Origin: a virus
Length of the DNA: 56,728 bases
Direction: 5' to 3' (one strand)
IMG/VR virus record: IMGVR_UViG_3300017963_000058
Span: 1 to 56,728 of that record
Shown here: positions 15,621-24,730 of the stretch, one piece after another
Layout: every line of letters starts with the position of its first letter
How positions within the stretch are numbered: the stretch's first letter is position 1
Notes under the pieces: model-generated
Database searches by the model: none
What the model was told of the DNA's origin: nothing
Seen by the model: the letters and a program-made list of their open reading frames with translations, nothing else
Translations under genes and position numbers: made by a program

Positions 15621-18095
15621 TTATGCTGTATTATTAGATGCTACGGTCGTGTTAGTACCATTATTAAGAAGATTTATATCATTACCCCGTAAATGATTTC
15701 CATGTACAATATTATTAGCTGAACTTGCGTCTTGAATTAATATTCCATACCCATTACCAGCTCCAGCGTTATTCCACGATTGACAAAGATTTCCACATAA
15801 AGCATTGTAATCACTATTATCATATAACATGATTGCGGCAATTGTACCTCCACCAGAAAAGGTAGTATCATATACTACATTTCCACTTATAGCATTGAAA
15901 TGACTATCAGAAAGGAAAATTCCAGATTGTTGTGCTTGGTATATTGTATTTGCTTCAATAATATTATGTTCACTATTATCAAGATATATTGCATAATAAT
16001 CGGCTGAATATATTGAATTTCCAGAGATTTCTGAATAATCAACATCACTAAAAAACAAAATTCCAAAATCAGCGTCATTTATTATATTATAATTGACCTT
16101 ACAATAATTACAATTGTTTAATTGTACGGTATAATCTTCGCAATTAGCAAGATAATTATGGTGTATATCTACATAATTACAACCAGTTATATAAATATAG
16201 ATATTCCCTAAAGAATAAGCATGACAATATTCAATTGTAGTATAATCACTATTTATATATATTACTCTTCCATTAGTACTATCACCATAAAATATGCAAC
16301 TATTTACAACAACCGGGTTATCCACTCCATTTATTTTTATTGCGTAATATGCTTCGCTGGAATATCCCGATAAATCAAAAGCCATATTTTCAATTCTAAC
16401 GGAACTGGCACTAGTAATGTTAAACACATCACGATTACCATCGGGAGCTAAAACTGTTTCTGCTCCTACCCCCTTTATTACATACGATTTTCCCGTGTCT
16501 ATATCTACGGTTGTGGATACGGTCATTGTATCTGCTGGGAGATAAATCGTGCCTCCGTTTGTTAAATCGTCTATGGCATCTTGTAAGTCTGAAACTGTCG
16601 CTCCGTTTTTCAAAACTATCGTATCTTGATTAAAATATAATATGTTATCGGTTGGTACATCAATGACATCACAATAAATTTGTTTGCCGTATGCCGATTG
16701 TTCTAAATTATCTCCGAGAGAATAACTACCATCCCAAGAATAACTTATGGCATCGTAATAACCAATAGCTCCTGTTTGAGCCGTGCTTTGACATATCATT
16801 ATAGCAGCGACATTCCCAGTCGTCATGAAAGCATAATCTCCGTATTGAACCCCATCTATATATACACGCCAAGTGTTGATTGCCAACGCTCCATCTCCTC
16901 TCGGATCGTATCCCCCTGCCGTATCTTCAAAATCTATGGCAATATAATACCATTTTTTATCTTGAGCATTTGTTATAATAGTTCCTGCTGCTGAACCATA
17001 CCTAAATGTATCTAAATTGATAAAAAGTCTTGCTAAATCACTATAACTACTATTTTGAAGATAGAACTCGTTGGCTAAAGAAGCGTCATCAACAGCCCAC
17101 CAGAATTCAATGCTTCCATAATCTTGACCAGAGAAAATTTGCCAAGCATAAACGGTTGTTCCTACAACAGTATTAGTCATTTTAAATACTTTAGAATGTC
17201 CTAAATAATCAGATACGACCCTTGCAGTACCAGAAGCAGGATCGTTGTTAATTGTAAACCCAGCAGGTTGAGAATCGTCAGAATCAGATGTAAAAGTGTA
17301 AGTTCCAACATAAGTACCAATTGGTACATCAAAATCTTCGTGGTATTTATTCATTTCATCGTACAAAGCGTTTTTCGTTGCTCCGTCAGTATCTCCATTC
17401 CAAGCGGAACTATATACTGCATCTTCTAACGCCCAATCATAACTTTCTAATTCTATAAACTTATCGTACATGGCGTTTTGAGTAGGAGCAACATCGTTTA
17501 CTCCGTTCCAAGATACACCGTAAGCAACATCGCTCAATACAGCTGCTCTGGCATCAGTAGAAATGTAAGGCGTATGATGATAATCACCAGTAGCTATATG
17601 AGTAGCTATTGAATCAAATAAAGCGTTTTTACTCATCGTATGTACTGTATCTCCGTTCCATCCCACGCCATAAGCATCGTCTTTTACTTGAATGTCTATG
17701 CTTTCAATGGCGTTGTATAAAGCGTTTTTACTTGCTGCATCAGTATTTCCGTTCCAAGAAGCATCGTAAGGATCGTCACTTACTGGGGCAGAACCAGCTG
17801 CTCCTTGATTGTTGGTTCTCTCCCATCCAGTACCATTCCACACTATCCAATCGTTTTCGTAATAATCTACTGTTAGAATCGTTCCAGCAACGGTTATTAC
17901 CCAATAATCTCCAGTATTTGGAGAATCTGATGGTATGCTTCCACCCGAAGCGTCGTGTTCGCCAATTCTCTTGAGAAGCGTTAATTGAGAATCCGTAATT
18001 CTTGTCATGGCATCAACAATTACTGGTAAATATTTCGTGCCTTTTACATCCAAGAGATTTATCAATTCTGAATATTGTCCATATACTCCACTCAT
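15621..18095 (-). CDS. Tail-spike-like beta-helix protein 2
   Basis: An 824-residue paralog of the neighbouring spikes. Order of parts: N-terminal attachment domain (YGQYSELINLLDVKG, GDYWVITV), four WNGxT..SKNALYD repeats to about residue 250, a LamG/concanavalin-like domain (about 255-450, with GSIEFWWAV and WRVYIDGVQYGDY), then a beta-helix to the end. The repeats contain HHTPY and ARAAV elements seen in many phage fibres. The LamG-like insert suggests carbohydrate binding by the stem and a second activity in the helix. Confidence 0.8.
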   Translation of the reverse strand: MSGVYGQYSELINLLDVKGTKYLPVIVDAMTRITDSQLTLLKRIGEHDASGGSIPSDSPNTGDYWVITVAGTILTVDYYENDWIVWNGTGWERTNNQGAAGSAPVSDDPYDASWNGNTDAASKNALYNAIESIDIQVKDDAYGVGWNGDTVHTMSKNALFDSIATHIATGDYHHTPYISTDARAAVLSDVAYGVSWNGVNDVAPTQNAMYDKFIELESYDWALEDAVYSSAWNGDTDGATKNALYDEMNKYHEDFDVPIGTYVGTYTFTSDSDDSQPAGFTINNDPASGTARVVSDYLGHSKVFKMTNTVVGTTVYAWQIFSGQDYGSIEFWWAVDDASLANEFYLQNSSYSDLARLFINLDTFRYGSAAGTIITNAQDKKWYYIAIDFEDTAGGYDPRGDGALAINTWRVYIDGVQYGDYAFMTTGNVAAIMICQSTAQTGAIGYYDAISYSWDGSYSLGDNLEQSAYGKQIYCDVIDVPTDNILYFNQDTIVLKNGATVSDLQDAIDDLTNGGTIYLPADTMTVSTTVDIDTGKSYVIKGVGAETVLAPDGNRDVFNITSASSVRIENMAFDLSGYSSEAYYAIKINGVDNPVVVNSCIFYGDSTNGRVIYINSDYTTIEYCHAYSLGNIYIYITGCNYVDIHHNYLANCEDYTVQLNNCNYCKVNYNIINDADFGILFFSDVDYSEISGNSIYSADYYAIYLDNSEHNIIEANTIYQAQQSGIFLSDSHFNAISGNVVYDTTFSGGGTIAAIMLYDNSDYNALCGNLCQSWNNAGAGNGYGILIQDASSANNIVHGNHLRGNDINLLNNGTNTTVASNNTA

Positions 18096-18106
18096 TTTTT
18101 TATCAC

Positions 18107-20653
18107 CTATGCCGTGTTATTATCTGCTGCGTATGTGGCAGTACCAGCATTACTATAATTGGTTTCGTTTCCCCTGCAAGAATTTCCAACTATGGTATTA
18201 TTATTACAATCGGCACGACCTACTGCAATGCCCCAAGCATTACCAGTACCGAAGTTCCAGAAATTATGGCAAGTATTTCCATAAACGAGATTGTCGTCGC
18301 AATTAGCGGCACTCCAATACCTTCCGATAACGATTCCAGCACACCAATATATCGTGTTTTCGTCTCCATCTTCAAATTGGTTTCCTGTTATAGCATTATA
18401 ATGAGATTCCACATATAAATTGACTCCCACGCCTATTAATTGAGCTTGATTTCCGCTTATTGCGTTGTATTGACTATTACTTATGCCTATGAGAGCATCA
18501 TCGTTGCCCCATGTTTCTGATTTCCGAGTATTTCCCCTGAAAACACTTGCGTAGATGTAATTAAACTCGTATGTAGCACGGCTGGAAACATGGTTCGAAG
18601 AATTATTCGATACGATTGCTCTCGTCAAGCTTCCCCCAGTTATTTTTCTCAAACCACACCATAACGCACTTGTCCTGCTTTCTTTGAACACATTTCCATC
18701 AACTATGAGATCAGATACAACATCTGAATCGGGAATTTTAATACATTCGTAGCCATCTGAAAAGAAATTATTAACAATAAACACATTGTTTTGTTGCACG
18801 ACAACTGGTTGTCCGAGCCAAGTTCCCGCAGTACGCATGAAAACACAATTTCGTATCCAGACTGGATTGTTGTTGGTATCGTTGCATATCACTCCATAAA
18901 TATGTCCTGTCCAGTTAGTAGAATCAAATGTTACATTTTCTATCACGACAGAACTTGCGTCGGTAATGTTGATGAAACTATAATCTCCACTTACTTGTAA
19001 GATTGAACTCGTTCCTTGACCTTCGAGTATGTAAGATTTCCCAGTATTAAACGCTATGGCACTTGAAAGAGAAATCGTGGATGATGGGAGAACAACACGC
19101 CCACCATTTGTTAATTCGGCAATGGCATTAACTAAATCTGATTGCGAAGCTCCTGAATTTACAAACACGACATCTCCGATTTTTACATAGTTGTTGTTTT
19201 TCGGATTTATGTTATCACAGAAAACTTGTTGTCCAGTTTCTTGATTTTCTCCAACATGATAATCTAATGTGGTAAATCCTATATCAGCATAATAAGAATA
19301 AACACTACTCTGAGCTGGAAATTGACCCCATTTCCACCATACAGTACCGTTATGTTCCATAGCAAATACTCCGAGTTTAATACCATCGACCCATAAAGCA
19401 TAAGTATATTGGCTTAACCCCATATAACCACCACTAGTATTTTCTATATCTATTCTTATACGATACCAAGTGTTTGCTGTTGGTGGTTTTCCCACATAAG
19501 TTATTGATGCTCCATTATAAGCATAAAAACGCCCATTTCTAATTCCCACTCTTATGCTTTCATCTCCATAAACATCCAAAGTTCTAAATTGGCTTCCCTT
19601 AGTTATATCTTGAACGGCTAATTTGAATTCTACCGTGCCAAAAGAAACAGTATAGTTATTTTTCGCAATATGTCTCCAATTCCACGCATCAGGATTTTCA
19701 CCTTTAATAGCTATTACATTGGATTCACCTAATAATGTATCCCAATGATGTAAATTGTAATATGTAACCGTAGTAGCTAGGTTTTGAAATCCACATTGTA
19801 AATTTTCATAAGGTTCATAAGTATAAGGAGTTCCACTTGGTTCTGTGGAAAAATCATAAGTAGCAGAAGTAGAGCTTCCGAAATCGTAATGAAATTTATC
19901 CATCTCGTCATATAAAGCGTTTTTACTTGCTGCATCGGTATTTCCGTTCCAGCTCGAAGAATATGCTGAATCAGAAACTGGGTTTGCTGGAAAATTCATG
20001 GATTCCATTTTATTGTAAACGCTTCTACACGATGGGGCGTGTGTAATTGTACCATCCCAACCGACTTGAAAAGATTGATCAAGTACGCAATCTGTTTTTG
20101 CTGCTGAATCGGTATATTTGACATGGTGATCGTTTGGAGCAACGCTAATATGGTTATACAGTTTATCGTACACGGCATTTCTACTCGGAGCTTCGTCTAT
20201 GACTCCATTCCATCCAGCTCCGTAAACTGCATCTGAGATCGTGATTAGTGATAAAGTTTCAATTTTATCGTACAAAGCGTTTTTCGTTGCGGGTTCTTCC
20301 GTTTTTCCGCTCCAAGTACCATCGTAAGGGTCATCGCTTATTGCTCCGCCCGGAGCACCTTGTTGATTTACTCGCTCCCAAGCCGTGCCGTTCCACACTA
20401 TCCAATCGTTAATATAATAATCAGTACCATCAATATTACCACCTCCCGATATGACCCAGTAATCGCCCGTGTCTGGATTGTTTGATGGGTCTGTACCATA
20501 CTGGGCATCGTGAGTTCCTTGATATTTAAGCAAGTTAGAAACAGACCCTTGAATGTCTTTTAACGCTTCTATGAGTATAGTCGGATATTTTAATTCTTTA
20601 GCTCCTAAAAGGTCTTTTATATCGTTAATACTTCCTATTCCTTTTGACGACAT
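18107..20653 (-). CDS. Tail-spike-like beta-helix protein 3
   Basis: The longest of three spike paralogs (848 residues). The N-terminus is diverged (IGSINDIKDLLGAKELKYP) but keeps GDYWVIS and INDWIVWNGTAW. Four WNG/YDK repeats follow, including DHHVKYTD, then a LamG-like domain (about 265-475, VSFGTVEFKLA, WVDGIKLGVF) and a beta-helix. Three differing C-termini on the same chassis suggest several receptor specificities in one virion or alternation among hosts. Confidence 0.8.
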   Translation of the reverse strand: MSSKGIGSINDIKDLLGAKELKYPTILIEALKDIQGSVSNLLKYQGTHDAQYGTDPSNNPDTGDYWVISGGGNIDGTDYYINDWIVWNGTAWERVNQQGAPGGAISDDPYDGTWSGKTEEPATKNALYDKIETLSLITISDAVYGAGWNGVIDEAPSRNAVYDKLYNHISVAPNDHHVKYTDSAAKTDCVLDQSFQVGWDGTITHAPSCRSVYNKMESMNFPANPVSDSAYSSSWNGNTDAASKNALYDEMDKFHYDFGSSTSATYDFSTEPSGTPYTYEPYENLQCGFQNLATTVTYYNLHHWDTLLGESNVIAIKGENPDAWNWRHIAKNNYTVSFGTVEFKLAVQDITKGSQFRTLDVYGDESIRVGIRNGRFYAYNGASITYVGKPPTANTWYRIRIDIENTSGGYMGLSQYTYALWVDGIKLGVFAMEHNGTVWWKWGQFPAQSSVYSYYADIGFTTLDYHVGENQETGQQVFCDNINPKNNNYVKIGDVVFVNSGASQSDLVNAIAELTNGGRVVLPSSTISLSSAIAFNTGKSYILEGQGTSSILQVSGDYSFINITDASSVVIENVTFDSTNWTGHIYGVICNDTNNNPVWIRNCVFMRTAGTWLGQPVVVQQNNVFIVNNFFSDGYECIKIPDSDVVSDLIVDGNVFKESRTSALWCGLRKITGGSLTRAIVSNNSSNHVSSRATYEFNYIYASVFRGNTRKSETWGNDDALIGISNSQYNAISGNQAQLIGVGVNLYVESHYNAITGNQFEDGDENTIYWCAGIVIGRYWSAANCDDNLVYGNTCHNFWNFGTGNAWGIAVGRADCNNNTIVGNSCRGNETNYSNAGTATYAADNNTA

Positions 20654-20674
20654 CTATATTTTAAAATACCTTGT

Positions 20675-21019
20675 CTAAGTATAAATATTTTCTTGATTAT
20701 TTATCGTATCATAAAATTCTTGAAAATCAGTTGGTAAATTATCTGGTGGTAATATCTTTAATGGTCTGTCGTATATTTCGCCTACTTCGAGATAAAGACA
20801 ACCTATTGGTAATGCTCCTTCTTTTTTTGCGTCTTCAATGTTTTTACAATTCTTATTTATTTCAAACCTATTTTCGTATATCGTACACGACATGGTTTCA
20901 GTATCTAAATATTGACAATGATGATTTGTAAGGATTAAATTCAAATTTAATTCTTCAATATAATAAGAATGAAAACAACACAATCCTTTTATTGGGCATT
21001 CGTTACATAAATCTTCCAT
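20675..21019 (-). CDS. YkgJ-like cysteine cluster protein
   Basis: A 114-residue protein with the pattern of the YkgJ/UPF0153 putative metal-chelating domain: CNECPIKGLCC at the N-terminus, then CQYLDTETMSCTIYENR and a final GCLYL. About eight cysteines are placed to bind Zn or an Fe-S centre. Members are found in bacteria and archaea, with unproven roles. It lies between spike 3 and a small structural gene and has its own leaderless promoter (TTTTTATATT near 21041-21050). It may help mature cysteine-containing virion proteins. Confidence 0.65.
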   Translation of the reverse strand: MEDLCNECPIKGLCCFHSYYIEELNLNLILTNHHCQYLDTETMSCTIYENRFEINKNCKNIEDAKKEGALPIGCLYLEVGEIYDRPLKILPPDNLPTDFQEFYDTINNQENIYT

Positions 21020-21062
21020 GATAAAGAATAAGAAAAAAAAATATAAAAATTTAAGGTTTGGT

Positions 21063-21437
21063 TTAATGTTTTTGTCCAGTTCCTCTAGGTATATAGGAAA
21101 TTAACGCAATACCGTTTAAATCAGCCGTTTGATAAATATTGATTGTCCTATCACCAGTTATCACGAATTCTCCTGCTCCGTCGGGGGCAACTCCGGGAGA
21201 CATTTGACCAGATGGGAGAAAAACAAACGATAAATCGTTGGCTGGGGTTTCAGATTCAATGAGAACTATGCTGAGAATTGGAGATTGTAAACTTCGGTCT
21301 ATTGCGGGATACTGGCTATTAAGAGTAAGGGTTTCGACACCAGCAGCACCGGTCGAAGTGTGAGCAACAGCTACGGTAATAGCTCTTGCAAAATCTTTTC
21401 CACTTGGACTTTTCGGGGTAGTTATTGGATCTGCCAT
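21063..21437 (-). CDS. Small structural-like protein (124 aa)
   Basis: An Ala/Thr/Ser-rich beta protein (AITVAVAHTSTGAAG, LSIVLIESETP) with a conserved-looking GRTINIYQT-like strand near the end. It has no membrane segment. It starts with ATG behind a strong GGGGTGAT site, so high expression is likely. It lies next to the 173-residue structural candidate. It is probably a virion component such as a capsid decoration or tail protein. Family not recognised. Confidence 0.6.
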   Translation of the reverse strand: MADPITTPKSPSGKDFARAITVAVAHTSTGAAGVETLTLNSQYPAIDRSLQSPILSIVLIESETPANDLSFVFLPSGQMSPGVAPDGAGEFVITGDRTINIYQTADLNGIALISYIPRGTGQKH

Positions 21438-21450
21438 TTAATATCACCCC

Positions 21451-21972
21451 TTAAACCAGAAGTTGTTTTCTAGGACCAATCAAGAACGCAAATGGATAAA
21501 CAACACCAGTCAAGTCAATACCAGAAGCATTATACACTATCCAAGCAATCTTGTCGTTTTCTTTGGCGAAAACTACTTGCTGTGGTTCAATGTATAAGTG
21601 CTGGTCGCAATTATAACAGAATCGAGCCATGATTTCTTGACGCTTTATTCCTTCTAGGTCAATTTCAAGAATGCCGTTTGCTCCTAAATCAAGTTCGGTG
21701 TACCAACCTAAGCTGATAACGCCTTGTCCGATAGGTACTCTCTGAGCTGCTGATTGAGCTAAAAGATACTCGTCAGTTGCGTTAGTGTATTCAGCAGAAT
21801 AAGTTTCTGCCGTTCCACCAATAACTTGATCGTTTGGTCGAATCAAACGAGCTGCAATGTCTTCTAAAGGCACGGATTTGTTATAACCACTAACTACGAC
21901 ACGATATTCATCAATAATAGCCATGATCGTGTCGTAAATTTCTGGATCTTTGGTTAAAAAATATCCTAACAT
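21451..21972 (-). CDS. Structural-like protein, candidate major virion protein (173 aa)
   Basis: A 173-residue protein rich in beta strands with an N-terminal helix (YDTIMAIIDEYRVV). It contains FCYNCDQHLYIEP (a possible metal or disulphide site) and ends with hydrophobic strands (VVYPFAFLIGPRKQLLV). The ATG follows AAGTGATT at good spacing. Size and position in the structural block fit a capsid or tail-tube subunit, but no fold is recognised. Confidence 0.55.
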   Translation of the reverse strand: MLGYFLTKDPEIYDTIMAIIDEYRVVVSGYNKSVPLEDIAARLIRPNDQVIGGTAETYSAEYTNATDEYLLAQSAAQRVPIGQGVISLGWYTELDLGANGILEIDLEGIKRQEIMARFCYNCDQHLYIEPQQVVFAKENDKIAWIVYNASGIDLTGVVYPFAFLIGPRKQLLV

Positions 21973-22105
21973 TTCTGAATCACTTCTTTTTTAATTTTTA
22001 ATAAGGTTTGTTTTATTTTTGATAGATTTATTATTTAAAATACGATTTACAACATATTTAAATATGATGAAAAAGTATCTATATTTGTAGATAAAGGTGA
22101 TATTT

Positions 22106-22372
22106 ATATATCGTTTTACGAAAGCTCCTAAAAACCATTTATTTGCTTATAAAAATGGTCAAATGCTTGAACATAGACTTGTAATGGAACAATTCTTAGG
22201 TCGTTATCTCAAACCCGAAGAAGTAGTACATCATAGAAACGGAATTAAAACAGATAATCGAATAGAAAATCTAAAAATATTTAAAAACAATAAAGAACAT
22301 ATTGAATATCACGATTCGCTACAAGAAGAAAAAATAAAAAGGTTTAATGTATATTGCCATTTGATACGATAA
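22106..22372 (+). CDS. HNH homing endonuclease, short form
   Basis: About 88 residues carrying an HNH_3 motif: EHRLVMEQFLGRYLKPEE, VVHHRNG and DNRIENL. These blocks nearly match those of the larger HNH protein at 30090-30695. No ATG occurs between the in-frame stop at 22088 and the HNH core. The ribosome-binding site AGGTGA (22095-22100) lies five bases before an in-frame ATA at 22106; the GTG at 22097 falls inside that site. The start is therefore uncertain. It is a free-standing mobile nuclease on the strand opposite to the structural genes. Confidence 0.75.
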   Translation: MYRFTKAPKNHLFAYKNGQMLEHRLVMEQFLGRYLKPEEVVHHRNGIKTDNRIENLKIFKNNKEHIEYHDSLQEEKIKRFNVYCHLIR

Positions 22373-22602
22373 AAGATGCCATGATAAAAGAAATGATAAA
22401 TTATTTCTTGGTTGATGTCGATAACTTGACTAAATATATTCAAAAAGCCAATTTTCAATACCAAACTTATATTCAAACTGGATTTGCTATTCAAGCTAAT
22501 AAAATTAAAAATGCCGTGAATTATTTAATTGGAAGAAAGAATCAAGCAAATAACTTTATCTTATTTCTTAAAAGAGAATTAAAAGGAAAAATCCCGCCAT
22601 GA
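22354..22602 (+). CDS. Hypothetical helical protein in homing cassette
   Basis: About 82 residues from a TTG at 22354, or 73 from the ATG at 22381. It overlaps the end of the HNH gene, and its stop overlaps the ATG of the AbrB-like gene. It is helical (NYFLVDVDNLTKYIQKANF, IKNAVNYLIGRK), with no recognised family. With its neighbours it forms a three-gene plus-strand insert. Confidence 0.55.
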   Translation: MPFDTIKDAMIKEMINYFLVDVDNLTKYIQKANFQYQTYIQTGFAIQANKIKNAVNYLIGRKNQANNFILFLKRELKGKIPP

Positions 22603-22808
22603 AAATATTAGGTAATGCTCCAATATATCAAAAAGGAAAAATTACTATTCCAAAAAAGGTAAGAAAACATTTAAAAATTGAAGCTGGGGATAGTGTAATT
22701 TTTGAACTCAGGACTTTAAATAATTACGAAAGCATCGTTATCCTCTCAAAAAACGAACTAGAGGAAGAAAAAAAAAGATTCATTACTTATGCTGCTAATA
22801 AGGACTAG
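22599..22808 (+). CDS. AbrB/SpoVT-like DNA-binding protein
   Basis: A 69-residue protein with the swapped-hairpin AbrB signature: KGKITIPKKVRKHLKIEAGD followed by SVIFEL. AbrB-fold proteins bind operators as dimers, as regulators or as antitoxins. No toxin of a standard family is beside it; the 82-residue protein upstream could be its partner. Its stop overlaps the stop of the minus-strand gene 22805-23818 by 4 bp in a convergent arrangement. Confidence 0.85.
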   Translation: MKILGNAPIYQKGKITIPKKVRKHLKIEAGDSVIFELRTLNNYESIVILSKNELEEEKKRFITYAANKD

Positions 22809-23818
22809 CCTTGATTAACTCCCGATTTGCGAAATCTATTCTTGGCTTGAAAACCTTTTCCGAATTTGCTTACATCCTTGAATCTCTTGCTTGTATCTTG
22901 GTAGCCAAAATCGTCTGCTGTTTGTGCGACGGCATGAAACCCTCGTTTTAAAGCTAAAGACCCACGACCACCTGCTGGACCAGTTCCTTCGCTTACTCTA
23001 ACTCTTTTTTTGTTAGCAAGTGATTGTACCATGTAAGACGCATTACCGAAAATATTTCCAAGTTTATAACCGAGTCTAGTTGCTCCGACAGCATTTCCAA
23101 TGTTTTCCATTGATTGTTTTACTGCTGCTGGATCTTTAAACATTGAATCGGCAACACCATAAAAACTCCTGTTTTTGATTGCTCCCTTGAGAATGTTTAT
23201 ATCTTGAGCCATTTCATTCAATTGCTCTGGCGTTGGGTCAAAAACATTGGCAATATAATTGGCAAAAAAGGTTATCCATTCGCTTTTCATATTAGGCGAT
23301 TTCATGAACTTGTTTACGGCAGCCACACCACCAGCACCTATGCCTAACGACAATAGTTTTTTCCATAGTGTCTTTAAACCCATATCCATTGGAAATCGTG
23401 AAATATTGGCTAAAGACTGCATGATAATCTCTTCTGATGTACTACGATTATCAGTTATAACTGTTCCTAGCTTCGGAATTTTACCAAAAAGGTTTACAAT
23501 AGATAGACTCTTATTTTTAAGTGCCATACTTTTATAATTGTTTTCTCTATTTATAAATTTTAAGTTCTTAGTCCCTATTTTACATAACGGGCAATTATCG
23601 TATTTCTTCAAGATTCTTTTCATATCTTTATGAGAATAAGCTGATTTTGAATATTGAACTTGTATGAGCTTGTATTTTCCCAATCCAGACGCTCCCCAAC
23701 TAAAAAGGATGTCCGAATTATTTTTCCCTTTTTTATAAGTAGTTTTTTCATACGGTAGGTCAATATTTTCTTCGATGATTACAATCCAATGATTCCCAAT
23801 TGAATCTAATTTTGCCAT
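22805..23818 (-). CDS. Virion-like protein with possible membrane segment (337 aa)
   Basis: The N-terminal 100 residues contain a strand-rich region with a single CPLC motif. A glycine-rich hydrophobic helix follows (LLSLGIGAGGVAAVNKFM, about 160-175), then amphipathic helices, and a basic Gly/Arg-rich tail (RVRVSEGTGPAGGRGS, FGKGFQAKNRFRKSG). The basic tail could contact DNA. It is leaderless behind TTTTTTATATTT near 23850. Probably an internal or membrane-active virion protein. Family not recognised. Confidence 0.55.
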   Translation of the reverse strand: MAKLDSIGNHWIVIIEENIDLPYEKTTYKKGKNNSDILFSWGASGLGKYKLIQVQYSKSAYSHKDMKRILKKYDNCPLCKIGTKNLKFINRENNYKSMALKNKSLSIVNLFGKIPKLGTVITDNRSTSEEIIMQSLANISRFPMDMGLKTLWKKLLSLGIGAGGVAAVNKFMKSPNMKSEWITFFANYIANVFDPTPEQLNEMAQDINILKGAIKNRSFYGVADSMFKDPAAVKQSMENIGNAVGATRLGYKLGNIFGNASYMVQSLANKKRVRVSEGTGPAGGRGSLALKRGFHAVAQTADDFGYQDTSKRFKDVSKFGKGFQAKNRFRKSGVNQG

Positions 23819-23852
23819 TAATAAAATAAAGGGATTAATAAATATAAAAAAA

Positions 23853-24272
23853 TTAGGTTTTTTTCTCTTCTTTTTTAAGTTCTTTTATTTCTTCTTGGTC
23901 AAATATTGATGGCATTTGGATTTTATGTCCATTAGTTTTTTTGGATTTTGATGGTCGCTTTATTGGTTGATTTTTAGCGTCAAATAGAGTTTCTAAAGAT
24001 TCAGTAATCATGTCTAATCCATATTCGTTAAAACAATACATGTTTATAATTTCTTGATTGATTGCCGTTAAAATCGAAAGAACTATGGCAATTTGCTTGA
24101 AATCATCGCCTTGTAAAATCCAATTTCCATCTTTTTCCGTGATGTCGATTTTTATGAGTTCGTTTATCCATTCTAATAACTTTTGTAATTCCTCGTCTTC
24201 GGGTTTTGAAATGACAAGACTAATCTCGTCTTTTTCGCTTTCTTTTATATCAATTGTAAATATAACTTTCAT
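23853..24272 (-). CDS. Hypothetical acidic/basic bipartite protein (139 aa)
   Basis: The first 100 residues look like a compact alpha/beta domain (KVIFTIDIKESEKDEISLV, DDFKQIAIVLSILTAI). The tail is basic, then acidic (RPSKSKKTNGHK, EEIKELKKEEKK). Expression uses a leaderless promoter with BRE/TATA at 24292-24304. A 10-bp phased array lies upstream of that TATA, so this gene is likely under the control of the protein that binds those arrays. Confidence 0.6.
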   Translation of the reverse strand: MKVIFTIDIKESEKDEISLVISKPEDEELQKLLEWINELIKIDITEKDGNWILQGDDFKQIAIVLSILTAINQEIINMYCFNEYGLDMITESLETLFDAKNQPIKRPSKSKKTNGHKIQMPSIFDQEEIKELKKEEKKT

Positions 24273-24291
24273 ATTTTAAATATTGATAGTT

Positions 24292-24304
24292 AATATAAAA
24301 AGGT
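24292..24304 (-). promoter_or_regulatory. BRE/TATA promoter of gene ending at 23853
   Basis: The minus strand reads ACCTTTTTATATT, centred 25 bp from the ATG at 24272; AATATTTAAAATATG covers the start codon. The 10-bp array at 24317-24346 starts about 12 bp upstream of it. Confidence 0.7.
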
Positions 24305-24316
24305 AAAACAAAAAAA

Positions 24317-24346
24317 GTTAATTTAAGTTAAATTAAGTTAATTTAA
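24317..24346. repeat. 10-bp phased operator-like array, copy 2
   Basis: Three units GTTAATTTAA, GTTAAATTAA, GTTAATTTAA. Read on the other strand they are identical to the array at 42656-42685. The last codons of the gene 24338-24688 are embedded in the array, so the repeat is partly coding (KLN then stop). Confidence 0.8.
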
Positions 24347-24688
24347 CTTTGGTTCGATCTTCTTTTTTAGATTATCAGCTTCTTTTATTGCTTTTTCTAT
24401 TTCTTCTTTAGCTTCTTTCGGTAATTCAGCCATGATTTCTTTTCTTCTTTTTTCTATGCTTTTCTTTCCTATTGTTTTTCTCATTGGAGGCATTTCTTTT
24501 TCTTGCTGTTTTTTTTTGGTTATTTCTTGATTGAGTTTATTCCTTAAAAAACCAATCGTGCCTTCTACTCTTTCTATGTTTCTAAATATCTGATTTAACT
24601 GTTCTTGCGTGGTATTCCGTATTTCAATTAGCCGTACTCGTTGTTGTTCTAATAGAGAAATTTCTCTTTCTAAATCTATATCTGTCAT
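24338..24688 (-). CDS. Coiled-coil protein (116 aa)
   Basis: Almost entirely helical: a long N-terminal coiled coil (LEREISLLEQQRVRLIEIRN, EQLNQIFRNIERVEG), a basic hinge (RKTIGKKSIEKRRK) and a second helix. It has a leaderless promoter (CCTTTAAATATT). It probably acts as a structural spacer or assembly chaperone within the virion block. Prefoldin-like alternation is suggestive only. Confidence 0.6.
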   Translation of the reverse strand: MTDIDLEREISLLEQQRVRLIEIRNTTQEQLNQIFRNIERVEGTIGFLRNKLNQEITKKKQQEKEMPPMRKTIGKKSIEKRRKEIMAELPKEAKEEIEKAIKEADNLKKKIEPKLN

Positions 24689-24730
24689 ACTTAAAATATT
24701 GTATGATAATATTTAAAGGAACTTCAAAAA

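Noticed and set aside
18002-18418. Plus-strand ORFs opposite the spike genes
   Set aside because: They are rich in Tyr, Ser, Ile and His, as expected from the complement of repetitive beta-helix codons, and lack ribosome-binding sites. The same holds for other ORFs opposite 15621-20653 and 25312-26931.
22354-22808. Toxin-antitoxin pair with the AbrB-like protein as antitoxin
   Set aside because: The AbrB fold is clear, but the upstream helical protein has no toxin motif (no PIN, MazF or RelE residues). The arrangement is equally consistent with a regulator carried by the homing insert.
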